Shown here one piece after another: positions 45,353-56,500 of a stretch of DNA of 64,000 nt (its first letter is position 1; every line of letters begins with the position of its first letter). The position numbers and the translations under genes are program-made. The notes under the pieces were generated by a model, which saw nothing but the letters and a program-made list of their open reading frames with translations, had not been told where the DNA came from and did no database searches. The DNA is from Nectonema munidae (lineage: Eukaryota; Nematomorpha; Nectonematoida; Nectonematidae): assembly GCA_030549495.1 (NCBI GenBank), contig JAUIRK010000936.1, forward strand, positions 310,001 through 374,000, read 5' to 3'.

Positions 45353-45513
45353 GACTTTATCATTAAATCTGCTTTAAAGTAAAGAAAAATTGGAAATATA
45401 TTTTTTTAATTTTACGAAATTTTTTACTTTAAAATTAAAATTTCAAAATAGCTCATGAGCAAGCTCTTAAAATCAATTTATAAAACGTAAATAAAGTGGA
45501 ATTTATTTAAAAA

Positions 45514-46523
45514 TCATGAATAAATGTTTGGATTGTATAAGTGTCCCGTTGAAGCTATATTGACATTATTCATCATATGTCTGTAGTAGTTTGTACAGTC
45601 AAATGTTGAAATGGAGTTGACACCTTCTTTGATTATAGAAGAAAAAGACATGTTTTGCGTTGATGAAGTCATCAAGTTTCTTACTTTACTTTTAACCTTA
45701 GAGAAAACATTCTCGCAAGGGTTTAACATGAAAGAATAAGGTGAAAGAAACTTCAGTAGGTATTTTCCATTTTGTTGAAAAATTTCTTTAACTACTTTAC
45801 TTTTGTGAATTTTGGCATTATCAAGCACAATCCAGGCATCGCTTTTAATTGTAGTATCTGGGTTTAGCTTTTCGAACAAATTTTCGATAAATTTCATAAA
45901 TTTCTTACTGTTGCAAGTGCCATCTTCAATAATTTCATAGTGAATGACTTTGAAGCAATTCATAGCAAGAACTAGGGAAACATTTTGTCCTCTGTTGGTT
46001 GGTATCACTACACTTGCCCGGGTGCCTTTCTTTGATCGCGCTTGTGAGCGACTCAAGTGCAAGTTAAAACCACTTTCGTCAATGAAAATCAAAGACTCTT
46101 GTGAGCTTGGAGCACTATTTTGAAATTCTTGCGCGTAAAATTTTCTTTTTAACACAATGTCTTCTCTATTTACAGCTTCAATCTGTTTATTAACACGCTT
46201 GAGTGTAACTTTCAAGTCATTCACTAAGTAGCTATGGATAGTACTAATAGCTATTTTTATCGAGTACTTTTCTTTGATTTTTTCTCCAATTTCTTCTAGA
46301 GTCATCATGGGATTGCTCTCTACTAAGCTTTCCAAAAAAACGAGTCTTTCAGGTGTAAGCACCTTTTTATGTCCACCATGGGACTTTTTCGAGTTGTCTT
46401 CATTGCTTGCTTATCATCATAATTTTGGAGGATAGACTTTCCAGTTGAGTATTTTATACCAAGGATTTCTGATGCTCGTTTAACCTTCGCTATACGCACA
46501 TATGGCAATTTACTCCACACCAA
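45514..46523 (-). pseudogene. Tc1/mariner (IS630-type) DD35E transposase, one frameshift
   Basis: The frame 45514-46362 (282 aa) contains a helix-turn-helix region (TLEEIGEKIKEKYSIKIAIS then TIHSYL) and the DDE_3 catalytic core: IFIDESGFNLH (D95), IVLDNAKIH (D181) and LSPYSFMLNPCENVFSKVK (E217). Thirty-five residues lie between D181 and E217, giving DD35E. The N-terminal HTH continues upstream in a second frame (46323-46523: KRASEILGIKYSTGKSILQN), with the switch at an A-run near 46385. Apart from that, all key residues are present, so the copy is recent. Terminal inverted repeats and TA duplication are not obvious. It lies inside the PLE-like insert. Confidence 0.85.
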
Positions 46524-46888
46524 TAATTCAAAGCTTTATAGCCAAAAAATTTTGCATTAAAGAAAATTTTTAAATTATATGTAAATTTAACAACTTCTAA
46601 GTTGTTTCATACTGTTATATTTTTAATTTCATATAAAAAAAATGAAAAATATTACTCCTATTTTACTTATTTTCTAGTTTTTTTGAAAGTAGATGGCGTT
46701 AAAATATTTTGATTGTATTTTTTTTAGAGAAATTTTTTATGTAAAAATTTCAATAAAAATCAAATAAATTTGAATTTATTTTATTACATTTAAAATTCAC
46801 TTAGTAAAGACTAATATAAGTTTTCTTCTAACCGTGCCAAACATTATACTTTTATTTATAAATAAATAGTATCAGAGATTTGACAAAC

Positions 46889-48151
46889 TCAATGTAAGCA
46901 GTTTTCGCAAAGCAGTTGAGCATGGACTTTACACATAAACTTGAGGCATTTTTTGCACCTCCTTGTTGTTCTGCTCTTCTTTGGTTTACAGATGGTACAG
47001 AAACCTCTATTACTCGATGTTTCTGCAATTTCGTTCTGATAAAAACCATAAAAACTTAAGATGCTTTTTGTTTTCAAATTTAATTGAGGAGTTAGTGACC
47101 TTATCTTCATGGCTTCTTCACTTAGACACAATGCTAATTTCTTAATAAATATTTTTCTACCACTACTTTTTATGGATGGGAAATTGTCAGGTGCATTGAA
47201 CTTTGCAATAATAAACGCATTTAGAGCGCTAATATCTAAATAGTTAGAAAACGCTGCTCTTGTCCATCTTCTACAAGGTTTGTAACTTTTGTACTGTTTT
47301 ACCATCCTGTTTGCCACGTCGACTCCACCTTTGTACTTATTGTACTCTATTAGCGATTCTGGTTTGCTGAATTCTGAAGAAATTTCAACTTTTTTTCTGT
47401 GTTGCGACGAGAGTATGTACACAACTTTGAAATTACGCGTAGCATGTTTTCTAGGAATATAGGCAGAAAGAGATGCTTGACGAGAGTAAACGATACGTGA
47501 TTCGCATTCGCTTAGTTTGAGAGTCTTCAGATAGGTAGGATGAAGTAATTTAGGAATACATCTTCTAGATGACATCACAGTGCCACATACCGTAAAGCTT
47601 TTCGAAAGAGCCCACTCAGCAATTTCATGTGAAGTAAAAAACCTGTCCGTATATATGCCACAACCAGAGGGCAAACCAGTGTCGCTAATTAATCTTTTTA
47701 TAATATGTTTGGCTGAAAAGTATTCTTTATTAGGTAGACCTGAAACGTATATTTCAGGTTTGAGGAAATAAAAACTTTCAGCATCGTTAAGATGGTAAAA
47801 TTTCAAACCATAGTGACCCGGTTTTTTAGGGTCGTAAATCTGTATATTGCACCTTCCTCTAAAGCTAACTAGTTGTTCATCTATTGTGACAGCCCTATTT
47901 GGTGTCCAAAAATTGGAAAAAACTTTATAAAAATGGTCGTGAATTTTTCTAATAGGCGATATCTTATCATCAGGATTTCTTTCAGTTTTTTCATCAAACG
48001 ATAAGAAGGTATGTACCAAAAGGAACATGTTTCTACCCAGTGCAGCCTTCAAAAAAGGGACACCAAATGCATCACTGAACAAATTTGAAATTTTTATTCT
48101 TTGATCCATTGATTGGCCTATGTATAACAAGCAAGAGAAGTAGGAAAGCAA
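46889..48151 (-). CDS. piggyBac-type transposase (DDE_Tnp_1_7), nearly intact C-terminal two-thirds
   Basis: 420 residues from the first Met; an open frame extends upstream to about 48215 (NISLKNYAESFQVFHL). The catalytic triad is present: D91 in VTIDEQLVSFRGR, D169 in GIYTDRFFTS and D278 in YNKYKGGVDVANRM, followed by YKPCRRWTRAAFSNYLDISA. The C-terminal cysteine-rich domain CTICKPKKSRTTRRCKKCLK with FMCKVHAQLLCENC is complete. Typical piggyBac transposases have 550-600 residues, so the acidic N-terminal part is missing or lies in another exon. TTAA boundaries are not obvious. It is related to the broken copy at 26854-28709 but much better preserved, so it was active recently or is under constraint. 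Confidence 0.85.
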   Translation of the reverse strand: MLSYFSCLLYIGQSMDQRIKISNLFSDAFGVPFLKAALGRNMFLLVHTFLSFDEKTERNPDDKISPIRKIHDHFYKVFSNFWTPNRAVTIDEQLVSFRGRCNIQIYDPKKPGHYGLKFYHLNDAESFYFLKPEIYVSGLPNKEYFSAKHIIKRLISDTGLPSGCGIYTDRFFTSHEIAEWALSKSFTVCGTVMSSRRCIPKLLHPTYLKTLKLSECESRIVYSRQASLSAYIPRKHATRNFKVVYILSSQHRKKVEISSEFSKPESLIEYNKYKGGVDVANRMVKQYKSYKPCRRWTRAAFSNYLDISALNAFIIAKFNAPDNFPSIKSSGRKIFIKKLALCLSEEAMKIRSLTPQLNLKTKSILSFYGFYQNEIAETSSNRGFCTICKPKKSRTTRRCKKCLKFMCKVHAQLLCENCLH

Positions 48152-48486
48152 ATGAAAAACCTGGAAACTTTCTGCGTAGTTTTTCAGGCTAATATGCTTG
48201 GGATTAGGTTTTCTAAATATGCAAATATTGATACATTAGAAAAATACAATAGTGTTCTCTAAAAACAAGCTGCTTAACTTGTTTAAAATTAAATGACAAA
48301 GTTAAGACTGCTAAAAAAAATTTCAGTTTTCAATTGCTTGAAAAGTAATACTTAAGAAAGATTTATCTTAGTTTCTTTTGCTTTATAAAACAATAAAATA
48401 AATTATCTTATTTCGAGTTAAGTTAAATAAAGTTAAAATTATATAAAATAAAATACTTTGTAGCTACTCAAGTCTTTAGTTATTGA

Positions 48487-48700
48487 ATGTTTAAAATATT
48501 TTTGTAGCTTTGATTGATTGTACTTTCAACTTTACAAATAATGTCTAGTTTATTGATGTTGTTACTTGTAGGTACGAACTTTGGTCCATGTTGTAATACT
48601 GACATCTCTCATGTAGTCAAAGTTTTTGAAGATAAATTTTTTACCCATTTGCTTCTATCAATTATCATGTGGTTCGATGTCTTTGTATTGAGATTTCTTT
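48487..48700 (-). pseudogene. PLE N-terminal coding segment
   Basis: The minus-strand translation reads SKWVKNLSSKTLTT, then EMSVLQHGPKFVPTSNNINK and LDIICKVESTINQS. This matches a conserved N-terminal block of Penelope-like proteins (W-V-x-N-L-S-x-x-x-L-T-x-x-E...L-x-x-G-x-x-F-x-P-T...VE). With the GIY-YIG segment 3.4 kb away on the same strand, it identifies the inner element as a PLE. The copy is broken. Confidence 0.55.
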
Positions 48701-49020
48701 GTTGTTGAGTAAAAAGAGTTTATTATCATATTTACTATTTTTCTCTAAAAGGGCTTGTCTTTTCTTTGAATGTATAGCATCTAGTAGTTAAGAAAAATGT
48801 AAATGTGTGAGTTCATATTTGATTGCAAAGAAGAGAGCGTTTTTTTCAGAAGAGAACATTGCGATTCTGGAGTGATAAAATGAAATACGTTGTTTCAATG
48901 TACATTTCTTTGTAAAGAGATGCGTAAGGTTTTTGGAGAAAAACTTTGTTCTTCGGTTTAAATTCATTAGTAAATGTTTGTTGATGTAAAAGGGTAGTAT
49001 TGAATTTAATGTTTAAATTT

Positions 49021-49438
49021 AAATTTTATTATATACGCATGCATAGTATCCACTCCCCATATGACACATTGAAACGTACACATCTTTATATTGATACAAT
49101 ATATTTTCACACATTATGATTGTTTCTTTGTTTCTTTTTCACACATATCTTTATTCCAACACAATATATTCTCACACATATAATTGGCAATTCTTTGTTT
49201 TTTTTCATCATAAGCATACATATAATATACACACACACATATACCCACTACATTCACAAGTTTTCTATCTCAGTATTTTCGCAATGTAAGAATATTTTAA
49301 ATTTTATATGTGACTTTGTTTCTGTATTTTCGTTGTATTTAGATTTGATAAAGGTGTGAGACAACACCGAAATTAATTGTAATTTTAATAAAACATTTTC
49401 CGAATCGTTCACGTTTTTCAAATTTAAGCAATAAACTA
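49021..49438 (-). repeat. right inverted arm of the inner PLE-like element
   Basis: Reverse complement of 44413-44820. The arms remain highly similar despite more than 4 kb separating them, so the element is not very old or the arms have been homogenised. Confidence 0.85.
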
Positions 49439-49679
49439 CTAGTATAATGGAAAATTCAAGTTCTATTTACAATATTTAGTGTTTACTTATTTTTTAATTA
49501 TTAGATTTGTTGTTCTCACTCTTGAATTATTAGATTTATATCGCTAGCTATTTTATTACCTGAAAGGGAGAATTATAAAATCAAGTAGTTGTGAGGTACT
49601 CGAAAAATCAGTTGATTAATTCAGTACCAAAGAAAAAGACAGCAAATTTTTAGTTTTTAATGTATTTGCTCTAGGATGT

Positions 49680-50810
<1,131 letters not shown>

Positions 50811-51037
50811 ACTCAATTTCATAAATCACATTAATATTTTACTATAAAGTTTTAATTTTATTTACTCAGATATTTTGTTTATATTTTGACTATTATTCTT
50901 ATTTATTTTTTAAATATAATTAAGTTTTCTTAATATAGTTTTAAACAAGTATTAATAGGAATTTCATATGCCAGTCTTTTTTAACTTTCCACAATACGGC
51001 CCGCTTCAAAACAAGTTTGGTGATCCCAGCTCTATAT

Positions 51038-52234
51038 GAATATTAAAAATGTGTTAAAAACATTTAATAGAAGGTTTATGCTTTCAAAAAATAACAAGTT
51101 ACTCTAATTTTTAAATTCCTAAACAATGCAAATTTTTGCTACGCGTAAAGTGAAATTATCTGGAAAAAAGTGTGAATACCTTTAATATATAAAAAATAAG
51201 AAAATAATTGTTCCAGCCCGCATTTTGGAAAACTACATCCACACGAAAATGCTGCGTGGACGACGCACATCTCAAAAATAGAATCTCGCTCTCAAGTTAC
51301 CTTCCAATATGTAACCCGAAATGAATCCGACACCAACGATTGGGTTTTTATTTTATATTTTAAAAATTGAAAGAAAATCATGTCACATGTTAGAGCTACT
51401 TTAAAAAATTTTCAAGCGAATTTAAAACTAAAAATAATTTATTAATTACATTATTACTATATTTAACAAAAAACTATGTAAATACAGTTGTTTTTGACGG
51501 GTTCGAATGATTTTTATGAAAAATAGTTGACATCATCATATTTGCAATTAATTAATCTAGTGGTTTAACGCAAATATTTGTTGAGAACTCATAAAAAAGT
51601 CATGGTGGACAAGAAAGCTTTATTCCATTCCGTCAATGAAGAGTCAAAATTATAATTATTTAGACTCATATCGTTTAAGTTGTTGAACTTAAATTTACAA
51701 TAACTTATCTTAGTTTTTCCAATGAATAATTTAGCTTTCAAGCTGCACCCCTCTCCCCCCCCCCCCTCTGAAATTTATTTTGTCCCCTGGAACTCCCTTG
51801 AAATATATAAACGTATACACTTTCTTATAGTCCTGGTCCAATTAAATTATGTTTTGCCTCCTGTACTTAGAGTCTGGCAACAGATCTGAGTTTAATTAAA
51901 CATATAGTGAAGGTTTAATCATAGTTATACGTTAACGTTACCGGGACAAGTCTCTGTACAATAATAAATGTCGCTGAGCGAGATTTCTTCACATAATACG
52001 TTAATTAAACCAGGGAGCTCCATGCTTTCTAAATGTTTTTAATTTAAAATTAGGAAATTGAGAAGAAAAAAATTGGAAAGTCTTGAATTGTAATTGAATT
52101 TCCATGATTTTCACTTCGAATTTTAATGTCGAATTTGATGTGGAATTAATTCTGTAAAGTGTATTCTATTTTGACGGTCGATAAATGTGAGAGTAAATTG
52201 TAATGAGATATAGTAAGCTTGAAAATGACGACGC
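51038..52234. other. spacer between hAT and VPS13 region, no gene
   Basis: AT-rich sequence with a C-run segment at 51745-51790 (CACCCCTCTCCCCCC) that resembles non-autonomous repeat debris. No gene. Confidence 0.35.
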
Positions 52235-52543
52235 TTAGGAAAATTTTTTCTTCATCAATTTTCGGATGAAGCATAGAATATATAGTGAAGAAGAAATAGG
52301 GGTGGGGAAAGAGAGAGAAAAAGGGTACATCATCATCCCAAAGCATTGCATCAGCAGTACAAACAGTAGGAGAAGCAAGAGATAGATAGTCAAAATGCGC
52401 AAGGGAGATAGGGGAGCTATCATTATGATTTGTAGAGTTCGTTTTTTCTCTAAATTTCGATCTTCTCCTAAAACCATATTGGAAGACCTAACTTGTGGTA
52501 AAATGTCAATTGTCATCCATGGAATTAACTTTTTCGCTGACAT
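52235..52543 (-). CDS. hypothetical small protein with one hydrophobic segment
   Basis: A 102-codon frame starting MSAKKLIPWMTIDILPQVRS, with a hydrophobic stretch LTIYLLLLLLFVLLMQCF (about residues 53-70) that could be a transmembrane helix. The local base composition is more balanced than the flanks. No family is recognised and the coding status is uncertain. It could be a first exon or chance. Confidence 0.2.
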   Translation of the reverse strand: MSAKKLIPWMTIDILPQVRSSNMVLGEDRNLEKKRTLQIIMIAPLSPLRILTIYLLLLLLFVLLMQCFGMMMYPFSLSFPTPISSSLYILCFIRKLMKKKFS

Positions 52544-53154
52544 TTTCTTCTAAAGTTAACAAGTGAGTTTTTTTCATCTTGCAGTTGCATTTTTACGCAA
52601 TATATATTTTCTAGTTGTAGATGCTCTATTTCAAATGTTATACATGAGTTGTTGAAAAAGTAGTACCCTCCTTAAATGCATCTATGAAATTTTAAGATGA
52701 GGTGTCTCGTAAGACAAATGAATTGCGACCTTGAAGATAGGCCGCGCCTCTCCTAATCTGAGCCTGAGGAAGGAGTGGAGAATTTGTGATACAAATTAGG
52801 TTCCTTAAAAATATACTAATATCAAATAAGTCTAGAGCAAAATAATTTTTAGGTCCAAAATAGTTTTGGTTGTGCTGTGTTTAAACTTTTTAAATAATTT
52901 CCCGCATCCCATATGCATGCCTAGTAAGACAGACCTACTAATTAAAAAGTATCAAACCAATCGAAAAAATGTCATTAAAAACTTTCATTTTTGTTGCTCT
53001 ATAAAGATTGAAATATGATTTTTGATTGAAGAAGAATTTTTTAAAGACGATACAATACGGAAAATACTTTGTTGTAGGACTATTTGATTTATATAAAAAA
53101 AAAGTGCGTCTTGAGATTGTATTTTAGCTTGGTAGCAGCATATTTGGCTTCTTA

Positions 53155-53310
53155 AGTAGGGTTGGTTAGATGCTGGATTCGATAACACAAGGTCTTGCTT
53201 TCGATACCGCATCAAACCGGCCTTCCTCATATTTCGATACAAGTGGCGCAATTTGCCTTTTCGCTGAAAAACACTCCACTGTATCTTTTTACCCCATTGT
53301 GGTAATGAAA
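53155..53310 (+). mobile_element. tRNA-derived SINE, second family, copy 2
   Basis: GTAGGGTTGGTTAGATGCTGG, TTCGATAACACAAGGTCTTG, CTTTCGATACCGC (an eroded B box) and ATATTTCGATACAAGTGGC, then TTTGCCTTTTCGCTGAAAAA, align in order with 38058-38215. Divergence between copies is moderate. It lies about 230 bases upstream of the VPS13 start codon. Confidence 0.65.
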
Positions 53311-53524
53311 TCAGCATATTCGTATTCCAGGGAACTTTTTTATATTTCTCAAATATATAAAAATCTCACATAGTATAGCTGAAGAAGAATAATCTTTTCA
53401 AAGCTTAAATATTGTTTTTTGTATTTTACACTTGAGGTTTTTTAATTCCCTAAATTTTGTGGTAACTCAAGCCTCTTACATTATTATTACGGTGTTAGAT
53501 ACAACTGCCTAGTGATCGTAAATA

Positions 53525-53543
53525 TTTTTTATTTTTAGACACA
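53525..53543 (+). promoter_or_regulatory. possible splice acceptor just upstream of VPS13 ATG
   Basis: TTTTTTATTTTTAG (AG at 53537-53538), then ACACA, then ATGG. This is a strong polypyrimidine tract and AG five bases before the start codon, like the arrangement at EXO1 (AG then ACAATAA then ATG). It suggests either a 5'UTR intron or a spliced-leader acceptor. Confidence 0.5.
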
Positions 53544-56500
53544 ATGGTATTTGAATCGTTGGTTTCCGAATTGCTTAATAAATACTTGGGAAATTATATA
53601 GAAAATTTAAATTCTAGTCAGCTTTCTCTAAGTGTTTTCAGTGGAAATGTGACGCTGCAAGATCTCAAAATTAAAAATTCAGCTTTTTCGGACCTTGATA
53701 TGCCATTCAGTTTAGTGCATGGATATATAGGTAGTCTTATGCTGAAAATTCCTTGGACCAACCTCTACAAAGATCATGTTATTGTTAATATTGAAGATGT
53801 TATGATGCTATTCGTTCCTAATGTAGCCATTAAATTTGATGCTGAGAGAGACAGGAAAAATAAATTAGATGTAAAGCTAAAGGAATTGGAAAAAGTGGAA
53901 GAGATTAAGAAGAAAGAAGAAATGAAGTATGACTCTAAAATAAATATGGATGATACTTTTACTGAAAAGTTGGTGAGTCAGGTAATCAAAAATTTACAGA
54001 TTCACATAAAAAATGTTCACATCCGTTTTGAAGATCCCTACAGTAATAAAAAGCGACCTTTCTCATTTGGATTTACCCTCTTCAACATGTCCTTTGATAC
54101 AACTGATGAAACATGGCAGCCAAAAATACTGGATGAAAGCTTCAAACAAACTTACAAGTTGGTAAGACTCGACTCTTTTTCTCTTTATTGGAATTCAAAT
54201 GGGAAACTTTTCATGGAAAAGGAAGCCTCCGTCATAGTAGATGACTTGAAGAAGTCCATTGGCACATCGGATTATCCTTCAGATGATATAAATTATGTTC
54301 TTAATCCTGTTAATTTTCTAGCCCAGTTACAATTAACTCCCAAGCCCGAATTGTTTGACTTCATTCAACCCAAGCTAATACTAAATATTGTTTTGGATAA
54401 AATATCTTTCAGTCTAAATAAGTATCAGTACCAGGATATACTAGAACTTCTTGAAAATTTTGAAACAATGCAAATCAAAAAAATTTATTATGAGTTTCGA
54501 CCCAAGGATCTCCCATACACCGGACATGCTAAAGATTGGTGGCGTTTTGCGTTCAACTCCGTTATCAATATTAAAATAAGACCTAAGCTCAAAGAATGGG
54601 ATTGGAATGAAATAAAATCGCATAGACAACTTTTTAAGAGATACATCGATGCATATTCCCAGAAAATATCTCTTAATAACAAGGCTGTTGGCAAAGAATT
54701 GCAAGGAGTTTTGAGTGAAGGAGAGGCTAGGTTTGATGTTTTGAATCTTACGATAGCTCGTCAACAAGCCAAGATAAAAGCTAAAAAGAACATGACTATC
54801 AAAAAGAATACTGGATGGTTTTCCAACTGGATTTGGGCTCAAAACGATACTCAACCATCAGAAATTTCTTTAGCGAATAAGCTTAATGTAGCGGTTGATG
54901 AAGAGGAGAAAAAAAAGATTTATGAAGCCATTGGCTATTCGGAAGGTGATGCTCCTCAAATATATCCCAAAAATTTTGTAGATGTTCTGTTTCACTTTCG
55001 TTTGTATGAATTCTCTCTTTCTTTTATCCAAAGTGATTGCAACACTGCTTCTCTTGTCAAAGTGATGCTGGATGATCTAGCTATAACTTTTAAGCAAAGA
55101 TCTCTCTATTCTGCTGTCGACTTAGAAGTGAATCTGTTTGACTTTACTATTTTTGGCCTTTACGATAAAGAAAAAATTACAAATCCTATAATACTTCATC
55201 AAATAAGCGAGCATGAATCTCTGCCCAAGAAAGAGAGCATTTTATCTATTAAATTTGAGAGCAATCCTTTGAAAAGCGAGTGTGATACTCTTTTCTACTT
55301 GACTGGAAAGTCTTTGGAGATTATGTATCATGCTCCTACAATTCTTAAAATTTCTGACTTCTTTAAGCCGCCACAATCAATTCATTTGAAACAACTTCAA
55401 GCCGCTGCCGTATCAAAAATTCAAGAAGTTCAACAAAATACCGCTACGGGCTTAAAATTTGCTCTAGAGAAGAGAAAAGTTGTCGACTTGAACATCAATC
55501 TGCAACCTTCTTATTTCATACTTCCTTACTCTGGAATCTTTAATCCAGAAAAAGAACAAGACCTAGTTATACTTGATTTCGGTAACTTTTTGATGACGAG
55601 TGACTCTATAAATGCCTTGTCTAAAGTGTCTAGGAAGTCAAAGTACCAGAATTTGAGCCTTGAAGAACTTATCAAGCAATCTTACGATAATTTCAATGTT
55701 TGTATTCAAAATTTCCAAATTCTCTTCGCTAATTCCCGTGAATCTTGGCAAACTGCTAGAAAAGAAAGTTTTTCATCTATGCACATTTTTCAACCGAGTA
55801 ATATTAAGTTTAAAATTCAAAAAGGTATAATATTGGACGATCCAAAATTGCCCAAATGTAGAATTTTAGGTGATTTACCACTTATTTCATTACATATATC
55901 CGATTTCAAGCTTGAAAGACTTGCCTTGCTCTTTCAAAGTCTAGCTATATCGACTAATAAGTCAAAAGAAAGTACAAGTGCCGAAGACAGTTCCTTCGAA
56001 GTTGAACCTATTGAAAATTTAAACGAAATTGCGAATCAAGTACCCCTTTTGAAGAGCAGTAGTAATAATAACTTGTCCGAAAATGCACAGCTTACAGATC
56101 TTCACTTTTCCTTCATACTTTGTTGTCTTGAAGTTAACTTATATAAGCAATGCTTAGAGCTTACAAATACACCTTTTATCAAATTTGTCATCAATGAGTT
56201 CTCGACTTACTATACCCTTCGTACTTTTGACCAATTGGTTGGTCTCAAGTTATCCCAAATTAATCTACAATGCCTGGATCCTTTTTCTAAATTCAACGAT
56301 TATGTTGATTTGATATCTTCGAATAATATTGACAAATACTTACTTGACTGTACCTTATGCATGGTTAACATTAACAGCCCAGAATTTTCTAAAACGTATA
56401 GATGTATTGAGAAAGACATAGTCCTTAATTTCTTCTCGTTAGACATTTTTTTGCATCAAGAAGCATGTTTGAGTATCATTTCATTTCTTCAAGATTTACA

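Larger units (their letters stand above)
44417..49468 (-). mobile_element. Penelope-like element with inverted terminal arms, heavily invaded
   Basis: An insertion into the hAT at 44001-51029. The 12-bp sequence ACAATATTTAGT is found at 44405-44416 and 49469-49480 and is a candidate target duplication. Arms of about 410 bp are inverted. About 30 bases (49439-49468) extend the right arm only, reminiscent of the short one-sided extension described for Penelope elements. PLE coding is on the minus strand: an N-terminal block at 48487-48700 and a GIY-YIG block at 44988-45140. The RT region between them is not recognisable and is replaced by a piggyBac-type and a Tc1/mariner-type transposase. PLEs are known to carry terminal repeats in direct or inverted orientation. 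The element is broken. Confidence 0.6.

Noticed and set aside
25684-46700. Recurring AGATGGCG word (about 25690 in reverse, 29101, 46691) as CTCF or YY1 sites
   Set aside because: Eight bases is too short to claim protein binding. The word recurs near transposon ends and is more likely repeat-derived.
54441-54854. Antisense frames inside VPS13 (also 56687-57217, 58433-58816) and inside ABCF1 (9184-9642)
   Set aside because: Shadows of strongly conserved coding sequence on the other strand.
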